Assembly (NCBI GenBank): GCA_027422505.1
Contig: JAPQWV010000028.1
Location: forward strand, 3,200,001-3,264,000
Direction: 5' to 3'
Length of the DNA: 64,000 nt
From: Craterostigma plantagineum
Lineage: Eukaryota; Streptophyta; Magnoliopsida; Lamiales; Linderniaceae
Shown here: positions 1-11,950 of the stretch, piece after piece
How the letters are laid out: each line of letters starts with the position of its first letter
Numbering within the stretch: the first letter of the stretch is position 1
The notes under the pieces: model-generated
The model's database searches: none
Told to the model about the DNA's origin: nothing
Seen by the model: the letters and a program-made list of their open reading frames with translations, nothing else
Position numbers and translations under genes: made by a program

Positions 1-1356
1 GTTCTCGATGGGCACGAGAGATGAAGGCGAGTGGACTCTTAACCTCGAACATTGAAAGTTCATAAGCCTGAGGCTCCAATTGGGTGCTGGATAACCGATC
101 ACGGGTTATTTGTCAATGACCTATCGTGTGCCGATATGCTGCTTGGAAGCGAAGGTCATGAGTTGTGATACGCATCGAATCAATGAATTGAATCAGTTCA
201 TGGACACTGACTCACGGGTTATATGGTCGAACATGGCTTATTACTCAAGAAGTGTCAATGACCGACGACAACACTATAGTAGTCCACGTAAACATTAGAC
301 TGAAAGGGGCTTTGAGGGAGTTGACTTTGAAGTCTCGATTGTCACTGGTTCTCCTCGACCCGATTTGTTGCTGCATGGGTCAGCGGGCCAGATGCGGTCT
401 TGATGACAATTTGTAATTGTCGGGCTCAAACCGCCAAGTACGGATTCACAGTCTCGTAAGTAATCGAGACAAGTGTTCTATGTGGACGGTGATAAGAAAT
501 TACGAAATCCTTGGCCAAGGTATTGAACTAACTCATGTGAGACATGGAGGGTAGTTTGGTCATTTGCCTCGTCTCCATTTTATCGTAGAATCGAGTTCAG
601 TGAGTTTGACATAGACCATGGCTCTCACTCGATTGGGACACAGCTGAAGGGTTTATACGTAGTACTATAATCTATAGTAAGGTTCTGGAATAAAGATTGG
701 GTCGAAATTCGCACTCGAATCGGGTTACAGTCCGGTGCTGCGAGATTGCAAGGTAACTACCGGACTCTTGGATTCCTCCCTTGCCGATTGAGTCGAACCT
801 AGAGAGTCGGGCTTAAAAAGGATCATCAACGTGTACCGATATGGAGATAAAGTGTTTTGGGCCTTAACGGGCATTGGGCCGTTGGGCCGCGCCTTAATGG
901 GCCTCGGGCCATTTATTGGACCAAAGTTGGACTTCGTAAGAAACTAACTTTAAGACTTGGGCTTGGCTAAGTACTTAAAACGCTTGTGGGTAAAACCGGA
1001 ATTTCACCCTAAGCTTGATTTCGAGATATGCCTAGGAGGGTACTTTCGATATTTACATATTTGATGTGTATAAATATGGAAATAAAAATATTCAAAATAT
1101 TATTTATTTTAAACTGAATATTCGAAATATATATGGCATAATTTTCGAATATTTAGTTCATATTTAAGATATTTGGAGTAAATATCTAAAGTTAGTAAGG
1201 GTAATTATGGATTGTTTCCTTAATTGATTTGGAATCAAAAGGAAAGAGATATTATTCTGATCTGAGCTACGAGGGCAATCGGGGAACCCGGAAAATTTTT
1301 GTTCCGCACCGTATCCGGGGAAGTGGCATCTCCGGTACACATCGGGTAACCCAACA
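1..1356 (+). repeat. Copia LTR fragment (C1 family), plus orientation, cut by the window edge
   Basis: This stretch is an inverted copy of 6021-7466. Shared blocks include TCTTAACCTCGAACATT (38-54; its complement is near 7230), the run around 430-500 against 6800-6860, and TTCCGCACCGTA near 1303 against 6070. Similarity stops just after CCCAACA at 1356, which fits an LTR 3' end. The left copy carries about 425 extra bases at 570-990 that resemble the central part of the C2 LTR. No primer site follows the end, so this is a solo or truncated LTR. Short ORFs inside it are chance. Confidence 0.6.
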
Positions 1357-3329
1357 CTTCTGTTCTTACGGTTTGACTCCGAATGAAGTTTGCCCCTCTT
1401 ACACTTCCCTCTTTCAACGGCACTATCAAGTCCGTGGGAAAATTAGCGAGGTTCGCAATCGGGTACTCTTTTTCCCGATTGGCCATGTGGCCTTATACCC
1501 GCACATACCTTAATGGTGAGGATACATGTTGTGAGATTGATTTTGTAACGCCTTGTTTTCTTTTTTAATTACCGTATTTGCGGAGCTATTACATTTTTCA
1601 TATAAAATTTTTTGCTTTTCTTTTCCTTTCACAACTTTTCTCTTTGGAACATACTCGGTGCGTAATCTATATCACTTTCACTATATTGTACATATAAGTA
1701 GACAACATACTTATTTTGACATTGTACAACTTACTATTGTATCTTAAACTATATGTACACAATGAACTATGGGGAGTAGGATAAGGGCGTAGCCTGTCAA
1801 TCTTGTACATGCTTTTGATATGATGCGCTCTAAGTGGCCTGTTAAATATCTACAACACTGTTAAAACATATGATCGTAATGTGTTAAATCAATAGCAATA
1901 AACTATAACATGAAATAAGTCCATTCCTATAAATGCCGCAAACCTTTCAATCAGTCATTCCGTCACGAAATCATAACTCATATAATCGTTCGTATCATCA
2001 TCGTTCATATGATCCGTAGATCGCATGCCATTCTATATTCCCATTTATTTTGATACTCCCGTTATAGACATGCTAGACTCGTACCGTAGGCCCGGTGGGC
2101 GCCCATGCATGGGACTCTGTAACCATTCTGTAATATCTTTATGTGCATGTACAGGACTCTGTCATCCCCCGATTTGTAGGGAAGTAACTATCATCCCCCG
2201 ATTTGTAGGGAAGTATGCCGTAGCATCCATATCACACCATCCGTAGTCATAGCAATCATAACGGTTTCTCCTTTCATTTATTATTATATGCAATGCTGTA
2301 AATCAATCCTTATATCACATGAGTCATAACTCTATTAAGTCACATTTTTCAGATAAGAGCAGGATACTGCATATAAATCGAATCAATCCAAGTAATACAT
2401 ATATTATGGAACCATAAATCAATTAATTCATATAGAACATCTAAACACATAAGACACATAAATACATGTTGCATATCATACTTACAAATTTCGTTTATAG
2501 TCCCGTTCGCCAACCAACCATGTCCTTGCCTTTATTGGGATCCTAACCTATACAGATATTATTTTTCGATAAATATGAGATCCCTAACATGATGCATATT
2601 TCGTGATATGCATGCTTTAATATGCTTGATTATGTCTTCAATCATACTTTTCGTTTTCCTTTCTGTTAATTTTTAATTGTTTCAATATATAAAACTTTCG
2701 GCCTAATAAGTCATATTCAATTAGTATCGAAATCTTTACTGGAAATCCTTGTTGTGGTGGGGTGGGCACGATTATCGACGCCGGCCCCCGAACAGCAAAA
2801 CATGGCGTTAGCGGAAGCGCGTTTTGAACCGAGCGGCGTAGGGTGACGAATTTCCGATTTTCAATATCCAAATTCGACCTAGCACCCTTCGGCTTCTCCC
2901 AAGGGCCCAAGATACTGTCCTAAGCCTCAGGAGATCACGTCTAATTCGAATTTCCTAAATTCAAATTTAATACAAATTTACTCGAATTGATAATTTAATT
3001 CCAAACTAGTTCAAACAAAGCGACAGTCGGTCGTATTTCGACTATTTGGTGACCGAAACAATTTCCGATCGATACCGAATTTTCCAGAATAATTCTACAC
3101 TTCCCGACGTTCGCATGAACTTAGCTTATTTATTTATCTTTTTCTAGTTTACGCCTAAGCTTATGAGGTGTCTTATTTTCCTTGTAGTAAAAATCCACTA
3201 TGGTTATTTTATGATTTTTCTACAACACTTGTCATGCTATTGAATGAAACTTGCCACCTCGACCAATGTGGCATGAAATGGAATTAACACATGTTAAATG
3301 ACCAAGTCAACATGCAAACCTTTTCAATT
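1357..3329. other. Non-coding, unassigned repeat-like sequence
   Basis: I see no supported gene here. The stretch is AT-rich with a more GC-rich island at 2740-2900. It contains one exact 25-bp direct duplication (2162-2186 and 2191-2215). Neither end shows a recognisable LTR or inverted-repeat terminus. It is probably decayed retrotransposon LTR or UTR sequence, but I cannot assign a family. Confidence 0.4.
2162..2215. repeat. Exact 25-bp direct duplication, period 29
   Basis: Two identical 25-bp copies that start with TCATCCCCCGATTTG are separated by four bases. There are only two copies, so this is a simple local duplication. Confidence 0.9.
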
Positions 3330-4180
3330 TATTCCATTTTGGCCCATGAGGTTTCTAAATTCTCAATTTAGTCCCTCAATTTTACGTAATAAAACAATTA
3401 AATCCAATTTAATTATTTTAATTACAATTGAGCCTCACTTTGTTAATTAATTAAGCACTTAAGGCAATCTTAAGTCCTAATTATTTCCGTGACCCTCATC
3501 GGAACTTAACTAAATCGTCGACACCTCGTATCAACTTTGCCACTACCTCAACGAATCCCGTTCGTTAGGTTCTAGAGAAAAGCCCGCCGTTTTCGTTCAA
3601 GGTCAATACCATTTTTAAGCGCGACCTTCTAGGTCCGTTTCAACTGGCACGGGAGGAATCCGCGAGACCCGGTATTCACCTAGCCAATCCCGCGGTACCG
3701 GACAGATCCTAGTTGAGAACAAATTTTGATCTAATCGAAATTCGGGCGAACCGACTATAGTGTATACCTTTAAATACCTCTTACGCCTTTCACTTGCGTC
3801 CCGGTTAGGTGAGAGCCATGTAAATGTCAAACTCACTGACCTAACTCTATATTATAATCGAGACCCATCCGATTATTTAAACTCCGCTCGGTATCTAATA
3901 CGAGTGAGCTTTCCAAGCTTCGGCCGAAGGCTTTATAATCATTGTTCTTCGATTACCTCATAGGACGTTAACCTATATGAATATAGGCAGTGAATCCCGA
4001 TAGCTGTAAAAGCCCGGCAATCCGTAAAATCGGTTGCGTTTCCCTGCTGGCCCGTGTCCCATTTCCGAACACTTGCAGGCCTAGCCAACTAGCGACAAAC
4101 CAAAATTGCGAAAGCAAATCCGTCAGTGACCCTATCGATCTGAGGCTGCTATAGTCGTTCGTTCAATCATTGAACTTTTT
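3330..4180 (-). repeat. Diverged Copia LTR-like sequence (related to the C2 LTR)
   Basis: Several landmarks occur in the same order as in the C2 right LTR (48340-48900): CACCTAGCCAATCCCGCGG, TACCGGACAGATCC, TCCCGGTTAGGTGAGAG, and the exact string CATAGGACGTTAACCT (about 3957, also near 48691). Orientation matches C2, so this is a minus-strand LTR relic. Ends are not resolved. It is more diverged from C2 than the two C2 LTRs are from each other. Confidence 0.5.
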
Positions 4181-4199
4181 TTCCCAACAATCACTTACA

Positions 4200-4400
4200 C
4201 ATCGAAAACTTTCCTTTAACTTAGTCTTCATAACAAAATTACTCTATAACCCTAAAACTTTGTCAACTACGGTTAAATGTCGAAAACTTCCTTCACTTAA
4301 ACCTTATATCGAAAACTTTCTTTTTACCTTAAGCATCATATAGAAAATCTTCTTTACTTAAAATTCCTTTTTGAAAACTTCTTATTAATTAAGTTTATTT
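4200..4400. repeat. Short dispersed repeats GAAAACTTYCTT
   Basis: About five copies of GAAAACTTYCTT or close variants lie within 200 bp, often after ATC or ATAT. They sit on the 3' side of the CACTA relic and may be remains of subterminal repeats, which CACTA elements commonly have. That link is inference. Confidence 0.35.
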
Positions 4401-4621
4401 CAATTACTTATACTAATAACTTACCTTACTCAAATATCAATTTCATCTATACACATATCTATAAAAATTAATTATGCAAATGAATTCATGTCAATGCATG
4501 GAATTATGAGATGAGGTTTCGGTTCCTGACATATTTTGTCTAGCCTTCTCACTAATTTCCTGCAATATGAATAAACACAAATTTAGATTGATATTAGTAA
4601 AAACATAATAAAATAAATATT

Positions 4622-5204
4622 TTACCTGAAATTCAGAGGTCTCCCTCTTGTTCCTCCACGCGGCCAATCATTCTTGGGAGATGCGTTGGTATTCGCTCGC
4701 CACACTCGGGCCCTTCTTCTTAAGACCTTTGCCTTGATAGCCGGATCGTCTGGCAACTTCCACGTAGTCTGTCGAATAAAAAATAGAAAATTAATTATAT
4801 ACCGAATCAAAATTATTCTAATACATTAATTATACCAATTAAATCACCTTAACATCTTGCCAAAGTGCCTCCTTGAGCCCGGGGTCGATCTGGCGCCAAT
4901 CTGTGATGAAGTCCTCCACCTGCGCCCTCGCCACCCGACCGACGTAGTTGCTAAACTTCGCCCTCGCATCTTGGTCTGGGCCAATGACATTACCCTTCTC
5001 ATCGAACTAGAGGATGCCCTCCTCGGAGTTCGGATTTAATCGTCTTCTTAAGCACTTGCTGTTATATGGACCTCTCGTACGCTTAACCGTCTCACTCGAC
5101 TCGTTACCAGTCGAGGAAGATGTAGGAGGCTCTGAAGAAATCTCGTCGTAAGGAATATGTACCCTGAAAAAAATAATCACAAAAAAAGTAGTTAATTTCA
5201 ACAA
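4622..5204 (-). pseudogene. CACTA (En/Spm) second ORF relic, plant transposase_24-like
   Basis: Read on the minus strand, this encodes KRTRGPY, then FDEKGNVIGPDQ, then VGRVARAQVEDFITDWRQID and LKEALWQDV. That is the order seen in the plant Ptta/En/Spm transposase family. A stop (TAG) lies between the NSEEGIL and FDEKGNV segments near 5012. The segment ends at a possible intron (about 4811-4850) followed by WKLPDDPAIKAKVLRR, which continues the family-like sequence to about 4622. In CACTA elements this protein binds subterminal repeats. The copy is fragmentary and cannot be functional. The plus-strand ORF at 4857-5039 is its shadow. Confidence 0.65.
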
Positions 5205-5249
5205 AATTTACACAAAAGGAGTAGAAAAGAGGACACGATGAAAAAAGTT

Positions 5250-5866
5250 TCACATACATTTATCAACAATACATTCCTTCGTTGTGATCCGGAACAATAT
5301 ATCTATGAAAAGTTGCATCATCATAAGTGATAGCGACGTGTTCCACATCGGTAGGAAACAGAAATGTTTCATCGCTCTCGTCATATTCTCTTTTATCGTC
5401 CGCATCAACGATACCAACAATGCCCTTCTTCCAGGACAATATGCCATCCAATATTAGCCGGATCTTGTACGTAGAATACTTGTTTAGCTTGCATTGCCAG
5501 AATGAAAGGATCGTCCATGTAACCCAATTTTTGCAAATCAACCATCGTAAATCCCAATTCGGGATCTATTCGAACGCCTCGTCTATTATCAACCCATTTA
5601 CATCGAAGTAAAACAAATTTTACATTGTTTTTGTAGACGAGTTCCTAGATTTCTTCGATATAGCATAATACGAACTTGCATTACCCGACACTTGGGCATC
5701 TTTCTCATGAGAAACTTCTCTTGACAGTGCAACTAGTGTGACCCCATTGTTCTGCGACGTGCTTTTATCGTCTCGCTTCTTCGTGTAGAAAGTATACCCA
5801 TTAATGTCGTACCCTTCGTATGTTGCGACATTCGATTCAGGTCCCCAAGCAAGCCACTTAATCAGT
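5250..5866 (-). pseudogene. CACTA transposase C-terminal region, DUF4216-like
   Basis: The minus strand encodes WLAWGPES, YEGYDINGYTFYTKKRDDKS, NNGVTLVALS, then KWVDNRRGVRIDPELGFTMV, LQKLGYMDDPFILAMQAKQV and FYVQDPANIGWHIVL, ending DHNEGMYC. This is the DUF4216 segment that follows the catalytic TNP2-type transposase in plant CACTA elements. A TAG replaces an expected Trp (EEI-stop-EL), and a frameshift follows the WHIVL segment. The catalytic transposase part is missing. It is head-to-tail with the second-ORF relic, as in real CACTA elements, so 4622-5866 is one internal fragment. No CACTA terminal inverted repeats were found. Confidence 0.75.
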
Positions 5867-6020
5867 ATCCGAAATGTCGATTAATGACACCTAGAAGGTG
5901 TTAATTAAGACGGCATAACCTTAGATGTCGATGAGGGATGTTGAATAGGGACGAATCGGTGCCACATCAACAGGTGCCCACATAAGATGCTCACATAAGT
6001 TGAGCACCATAAATTCATCT
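5867..6020. other. Short spacer, nothing recognised
   Basis: This lies between the CACTA relic and the C1 LTR. I see no ORF, primer site or terminal repeat. Confidence 0.5.
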
Positions 6021-7466
6021 AGGTTGGGTTACTCGGTGTGTCCTAGAGACGCCACGTCCCCGGGTACGGTGCGGAACCTCGTAGTTCGGATCAGAATAGT
6101 AACACATTGACACGTAATAGGGCGGGTCAAACCCGTAGAGATTTACTAGTTGAAGTGAGTGGCAGCTCCTCATCCTTTTCTTCAACTACGGCGATGGTGG
6201 TGTATGGCACTAGATTGTCACGCCGACCTCGCAGTGCACCACAGATCCAATTGTCTAAAGATGGCTAGAGAGAATTAATCCCGTCGCTTAGGAGAAGATG
6301 TGTGCATTTCGGTGTGTATGCTTGTGCATTTGTGATTTCGAAAATCTATCTTCAGATTTGGACTAGGGCTACTCTATTTATTTGTTGCCAGATTTTGAAA
6401 ATTCCAAGATCTTCCCAAGATATTATTTTCGATTTTTTCCTCCTTAAGTGGAGAGATTTTTGCCATATCATTCTCTCTTTTGAATTCCAAATTCAACCTT
6501 AAGGAAACTTGCTATTATTAGAAAACTAACTAAGATATTCAAATAAAATAAAATAACTTTAAATATGGATTGAAAAAATCGAAACTTATACCATATTAAT
6601 TTTGAATTTTCAGTTTTAAATAAATAATATTCTGAATTTTTTTTATTCCATATTTATTTATATCAAATATGCAAATTCCGAAAATACCCTCAAAGGCATA
6701 TTTCGAAATTAGCTTAAGGTGAAAGTCCAATTTTACCCTCCATGTCTTACATGAGTTAGTTCAATACATTGGCCAAGGATTTTGTAATTTACCGTCGCCG
6801 TCCACATAGGACACTTGTCTCGATTACTTACGAGACTGTGAATCTGTACTTGGCGGTCTGAGCCCGGCAATCACAAATCGTCATCAAGACCGCATCTGGC
6901 TCGCCGACCCATGCAACAGCAAATCGGGTCGAGGGGAACCAGTGACAGTCGAGACTTCGAAGTCAACTCCGTCAAAGCCCCTTTCGGTCTAAGGTTCACG
7001 CAGACTACTATAGTGTTGTCGTCGGTCATTGACACTCCTTGAGTAATAAGCCATGTTCGATCGTACGACCCGTGAGTCAGTGTCCATGAAACGATTCAAT
7101 CCCTTGATTCGAGTCGTATTACAAGTCATGACCTCCGCATCCAAGCGGGATATCGGCACGATAGGTCATTGACAAATAAGCCGTATATCCAGCACCAAAC
7201 TAGAGCGGTAGGCTTACGTACTTTTAATGTTCGAGGTTAAGAGTTCACTAGTGCCTTCCTCTGTCGTGCCATCGAGAACTAACTCAACTCGACACATTTG
7301 GAATTGTTCATTCATTGCTTTACTGGATTCTAAGTAAAGAACTCATATATCCAATAAACGAACAATGCCATTATTAAACACACAAAAATATCTTATTACA
7401 TAAGAAGACGAATGATAAATAAGCTAATGCCCTATACAATGTGATCCTCGTATAGCATTCGAGGGC
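6021..7466 (-). repeat. C1 Copia LTR, minus orientation (main part)
   Basis: This is the inverted partner of 1-1356 and, once S1 is removed, is continuous with 23401-23417. The rejoined LTR begins on the minus strand with TGTTAGGAATATGCCCT and directly abuts the C1 polypurine tract and RNase H. S1 was inserted 17 bp inside that start, duplicating AGGGC (7462-7466 and 23401-23405). The left end is set by loss of similarity with the 1-1356 copy. A stretch near 6735-7280 also matches the C2 LTR in motif order, so both belong to related Copia lineages. Confidence 0.75.
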
Positions 7467-7811
7467 TGTAGAATACTATTTGTAATTGTGCTTGATTTCA
7501 TTAGTTGTCCTTGTAATTAGGGGCGTTTTGTGTCCTTAGATTAGGACTAGTTTGATATTTATACCAAGTTTGTTTGGTATAAATACTTGTAAATCAATTG
7601 AGCTTAATAGAGAAAGTTTTAAGAATTGATCCGAAGGGCTTGCAATTTGGTTTTTAGAGAGAGAAACAACAGTAACTTTCTCACTCTACTCGAATTCTCT
7701 CTCTTGTTCTTCATTTGAGTTTTCCGATCGAATTCAATTGCTTATATAAACGATCGAATTACTATGAATTCTAGCCTAGGATCGTAGAGTTGTTAATCGT
7801 AGGACCTAACA
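7467..7811 (+). repeat. S1 5' LTR
   Basis: It starts TGTAGAATACTATTTG and ends GGACCTAACA, 345 bp. It is nearly identical to 23050-23400; visible differences are a few substitutions and one short insertion near 23115. The LTR carries a TATA-containing palindrome (7556-7585) and a purine-rich AGAGAGAGAAAC stretch downstream that may lie in R/U5. Confidence 0.95.
7556..7585. promoter_or_regulatory. TATA box inside a perfect palindrome in the S1 LTR
   Basis: Arms TATTTATACCAA and TTGGTATAAATA (12 bp) enclose a 6-base loop. TATAAATA is therefore present on both strands. The same palindrome occurs at 23145-23174, in S2 at 23932-23961 and in S3 at 56863-56893 with different loops. It is the best candidate for the Pol II TATA box of the LTR. 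Confidence 0.65.
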
Positions 7812-7826
7812 ATTAGTATCAGAGCA
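7812..7826 (+). other. S1 primer-binding site (tRNA-iMet)
   Basis: ATTAGTATCAGAGCA follows the 5' LTR directly and matches the plant initiator tRNA-Met primer complement TGGTATCAGAGC with one or two changes. It defines the plus orientation of the element. Confidence 0.9.
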
Positions 7827-8888
7827 GATTCGTTCTGTTTTGAATCGAAAATTGTTAGAATTGGATCGAAAATCATTTTCTGGATACTGTTCATCGAAGA
7901 ACAGTTTGGCGCGAATACCTTTTTTGATCCAATAGCTTAATTCTATGCTTAATTGACTTGTATTTGGTGTTTCTGTGCTTGTTTAAGTGATAGATCATCA
8001 TTGCGATCAGTTCTGTAGCAGTTTAAACTTCGATTTCTAGGATTGAGTTGCTTCTGCATGTTACTGTTTGCGAAGAACATGAAGAACACGTTCTGATTTT
8101 GATCAAATTCGATATATTTTGCTTCATAATGTGTTTAATTGCTTGTTCGTGCGTGATTAGTACTTAATTGCGAGCAATTGCCTCAAATTTCACTATCTGA
8201 TTCTTTGTTTTTGCTCGAATTAGTGTTAATCGTATTATGTGAATTTTTCTCGATCGCTCAAATTTTTCTCGCTAATTTTTTGCGATCGGATTAGTTTCTC
8301 GATTGATAAACCTAGCGCGAGAATTTTTCTCGGTCAGAATACGAAGTCAGCGCTAGAATCGTCATCAGTAGAAACGATTTTAGTTAGAAATATTTCTCGA
8401 GCATTATGGCGAAAAACTTTTTCGAGAGGGACTTATTTTGACTTTGCATGCGTAAAAACTTTCACTCGAAAAACTTTTCAGTCAAACCTTTTAACGTTTG
8501 ACCAGGCGAAAATCATTTATACGCGAGAAACTTTTCTAGTCAACAGATTTATTTTGACTTGTCGAGAAACTTACTAACGTACTGTTTCTTTACGATCGAA
8601 ATAAATTCACGATCAAGAAATTTTTCTCGACCGAATGATTTTGAGCAATTTATCTCGCTCGTAAAGTATCTCGCTGACAAAATTTCTCGCACGAGAACAG
8701 TACTCAGTACACTATCTCGACGGAATTAATTTCGATCAAACTTTAAGATTGAATCGAAAATAATTCTCGATCTAGTTTTCGAATCAAACGCTACTAACGA
8801 ATTTTGTCACTTGTGAAGCACATTACATCATCTTCAACCTTCAAAACAATTAACGAAGATCCTTCAACAACTCGAGTACAATACAAAC
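7827..8888 (+). other. S1 leader with dense TTTCTCG / TCGATCG dyad array
   Basis: This is non-coding leader between primer site and gag. From about 8225 to 8790 it is packed with TTTTTCTCG, CGATCG, TCGAGAAA and variants on both strands, so it can form many short hairpins. The same vocabulary fills the region before the third ORF (17870-19330) and its equivalents in S2 and S3. Short ORFs here, including the 112-codon one at 8239, have biased composition from the repeats and are not taken as genes. Confidence 0.7.
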
Positions 8889-11800
8889 ATGGATGCATAC
8901 TCACTCGGAAATGACAACTGTCAGCCGATCTTGCAAAGAGGCGAATACACAGTGTGGAGAAGCCGCTTTCTGAATTTCATTGCTCTAAAGGATCAAGCCG
9001 AAAATCTACTGAAGTCCCTTGAAGAGGGACCGGCACAGTTCTGGGTTCATGTACCCGGGGACGAAACAGCTACTCCAGCAATTACAGCTTCTAGGCGACT
9101 AAAGGAGCCTAGAGAATACTCTCTGGAGGAAAGAGCTCGAGCTAAGGCTGATCTAGTAGCCATGAATACCCTTATGCAGGGCATCCCCAACGATATATAC
9201 AGACAAATCGACAGCCTTACATCGGCCAAAGGGATGTGGGATGAGCTGCATAGGATGATGCAAAGGACGGAAGTTGGCATAAAGGCCAAGAAGGCGAACA
9301 TTCTCACTGCTTACGACTCATTCAAAGCAAAGCCGGAGGAGAGTCTAAACGAGATCTACCAACGATACCTCACTCTTCTCAATGAAATGAGGAAGATAGA
9401 AATAACAAAGACAAACATGGAGACAAACATAAGATTTCTATCCTCTCTGCCCACGGAATGGAAGAAAATATCCACTCAAATACGACAAACAAAGATCTAG
9501 AGGAGTTGGATGTCCATGCCGTGTTCGATAATCTCGCTCAGCATGAGGAGGATATCCGCGAGACTACCAAAGAGCAGAAAGGCAAACAAACCGATGACAC
9601 GGTTGCCTTAGTCTTGGAGAAGAGGAGCACAAGGTCAAGAAAGGAAAAGATCGTTAGGCCACCTTCATCATCAGAGTCGGAAGAGGAATCGGACACCGAC
9701 ATCGAGCCGAACATGAAAGCCCTTGGAAAACAGTTAGCTCTCATTGGGCAAATGATGAGCAAGAAATACTTCAAGAAGAAGTCTTCAACCTCAGCCAATA
9801 GACTTCGGACTACAAGCTCCAAGAACAAAGAACGTGCTCCGGAGAGTTCCGAGGTCAAGAATCCCAAAGAGACGAACAAATGTTTTAACTGTGGCAAAGC
9901 AGGTCACTTCGCCAGAGAGTGCACTCTCCCGAAGAAAAGAGATGCAAACTACTACTCCAGGAAGCTTCAATTGACAAAACAGAAAGAAACTGGAGTAGCT
10001 CTCATGGCAGAACAGGACCAATGGCTCGAGGACACGTCGAACTCTGAAGAAGAGAACTTAGCCCTCATGGCCCGTCTCGACAACGAATTGGACGCCGAAA
10101 CATCCACTCGTACGGACGACGACAACGCATCCACGTCTTCAAATGAGGTAGTAACTCCTTCCACATTATTGACCATGTTAGAATCATATCAAAAGCAATA
10201 TGCTAACATGAAACGTGAGCAGAAAAGTATAAAGGAACTAGAGAACGAACTTGAGAGAGCTCAGGAGAAGATAGATAGTCTCGAACAAGAACTTAGGAGC
10301 TCTAGTGCAAAAATAGATGAACTTACCAAGAGCCTCCATTCTAGAGAGACTAGTCAACCTCAACTAGGACAACAGAGCGAAAAGATTAAGGAATTAGAAG
10401 ATAGGCTAGCAAATAACTACAATTGCTTGGTTAGAAATCTCAACGAGAAAGCCACTTTAAATTGTAGGATAACCGAAGCTACCTCTAAGATCACTAACTT
10501 AGAAGCTCAATTAGAAACATCGAATGCTAAGATTAGTGAGCTTAGTAAGGATTTCGATGCCTGTCAAGCCGCGAAACTAACCGTGGAAAATAATTACGCT
10601 CTCCTAGGTGAGGAACGCAAGAGACTATATGCCAAAGTAAAGAAATTAGACGATATAGTTACGCGTAGGGGACAGTCCGAACAGACGATATTTTTGAACA
10701 AGCCCAAGGATATAGAGTTCTATAATCCTATAGAAGGCATAGGTTTCACTAACCCGTGTGTTTTACAAAAGAAAGAAATATATGATGTTAGACACATGCG
10801 CTTAGGAATAACCTCTCTTAGAAATTTTACTGAATCGTCTTATAAAAATACTTTCGATTCATCCATTAGACAAGGTCCACATGGTCCAGAAATTCCCTTT
10901 GACTACAAAGAACTAAATGAAAGGGACAAAAATAGGAAACTCTAACACCTGTCTGCAATTTAGTTCAAATTCTACCTCCTGATTCTCGAACACACCACGA
11001 GGAAGTTAAAACCATTAATTATAAAAATTCTCTCTACAAAGCCCCTATCATAAAACAGATAGAGGAGTCACAGGCAAAGTTAGAAAAAGAACGAGAGAAA
11101 TTCGAAGCTGAAAAGAAAAAATTCTTTAAGGAGATGGATAATCTCAAGGCTTCCTCATCCCCCCAAACTACCTCTCACGCTATTACAAAAAGCGTGAAAA
11201 ATGAAAAATCGCATTTGAAAGATAAATATTGTAAAAATAATTCTGTTAAGAGTGCTATGACTAATTTCACTTTACCTACGTCTACAGGGAGCGTAGCGTC
11301 AGCACTAAAAACAAAGGCGAGAGTGTCTAGCACTAAGATAAAGAAGGAGCCATTAGACTTAAATGTTTCTGAGCATGCTACTCCTTCTGTTACAATAAAA
11401 GACACTCGTAGAAATAAAAAAGCTATTTCCACTTTTAAGATTATTGCTTCTACTTATTCACTTCAGCCGATCACCTTTAGAAGCACCAACTTCGAAATAG
11501 GCTCTACGTCAAAAATTAATCATTCTAAAACAAATGCCACTAGGAAGACACGTAGGAAACAAGATCCAGCCATAAAGAAAGCTTATGGCGCCGTACATGA
11601 ATGTACTCACCTAAGGTATCCCGTAGAAATTAAATCCCCCAAGCACCTTAGGAGACTATCACAAGAAAAGATCTTTTCCTCAGTCAAACCCTCCAAAGCA
11701 TTTGTACGTGCTGAAATTAACCTTCCCTGTAAGGTTCAACCCAAATGGGTTCCTAAATCTCCGCCTAGGACGACAAAAGCCAAAAGGGCCAAGTCTCCTA

Positions 11801-11949
11801 TAGAGGCAAAACTCAAACCCACTTTTTCAAAAGTGCAAAGGGTTATTAAGACTCTTCCAAAAATAAATTTAGGAGTCATATCTGAACCCAAAACTAAATC
11901 TGCTAATCCGAGAGGACCCATGTTTAAGTGGGTACCTAAAGCTCTCTAA
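8889..11949 (+). pseudogene. gag: S1 gag (broken)
   Basis: The ATG at 8889 starts a UBN2/Copia-type Gag: LQRGEYTVWRSRFLNF near the N-terminus, then DIYRQIDSLTSAKGMWDEL and SLNEIYQRYLTLLNEM. A one-base loss in an A-rich run near 9487 shifts the frame. In the next frame lie an acidic segment, a CCHC zinc knuckle CFNCGKAGHFAREC (9881-9922) and a long coiled coil (about 10150-10680). Another break at 10943 is followed by a Lys-rich tail that ends WVPKAL-stop at 11949. Gag builds the virus-like particle in the cytoplasm and binds genomic RNA through the knuckle. Total length is large, as in SIRE elements. It cannot make full-length Gag. Confidence 0.88.
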
Positions 11950-11950
11950 A

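Noticed and set aside
1229..1513. 94-codon ORF as a gene
   Set aside because: It lies across the C1-family LTR end, has an antisense ORF of similar size and no motif.
1..7466. One DNA transposon with very long terminal inverted repeats
   Set aside because: The right arm, once S1 is removed, abuts a Copia polypurine tract and RNase H at 23418, so the arms are LTRs.
8239..8577. 112-codon ORF in the S1 leader
   Set aside because: Composition follows the TTTCTCG repeats; no conservation seen with S2 or S3.
9470..9500. Programmed frameshift in S1 gag
   Set aside because: The break lies mid-Gag in an A-rich run, between two Gag parts that must be joined. A one-base loss is simpler; no second copy in the window covers this part to test it.
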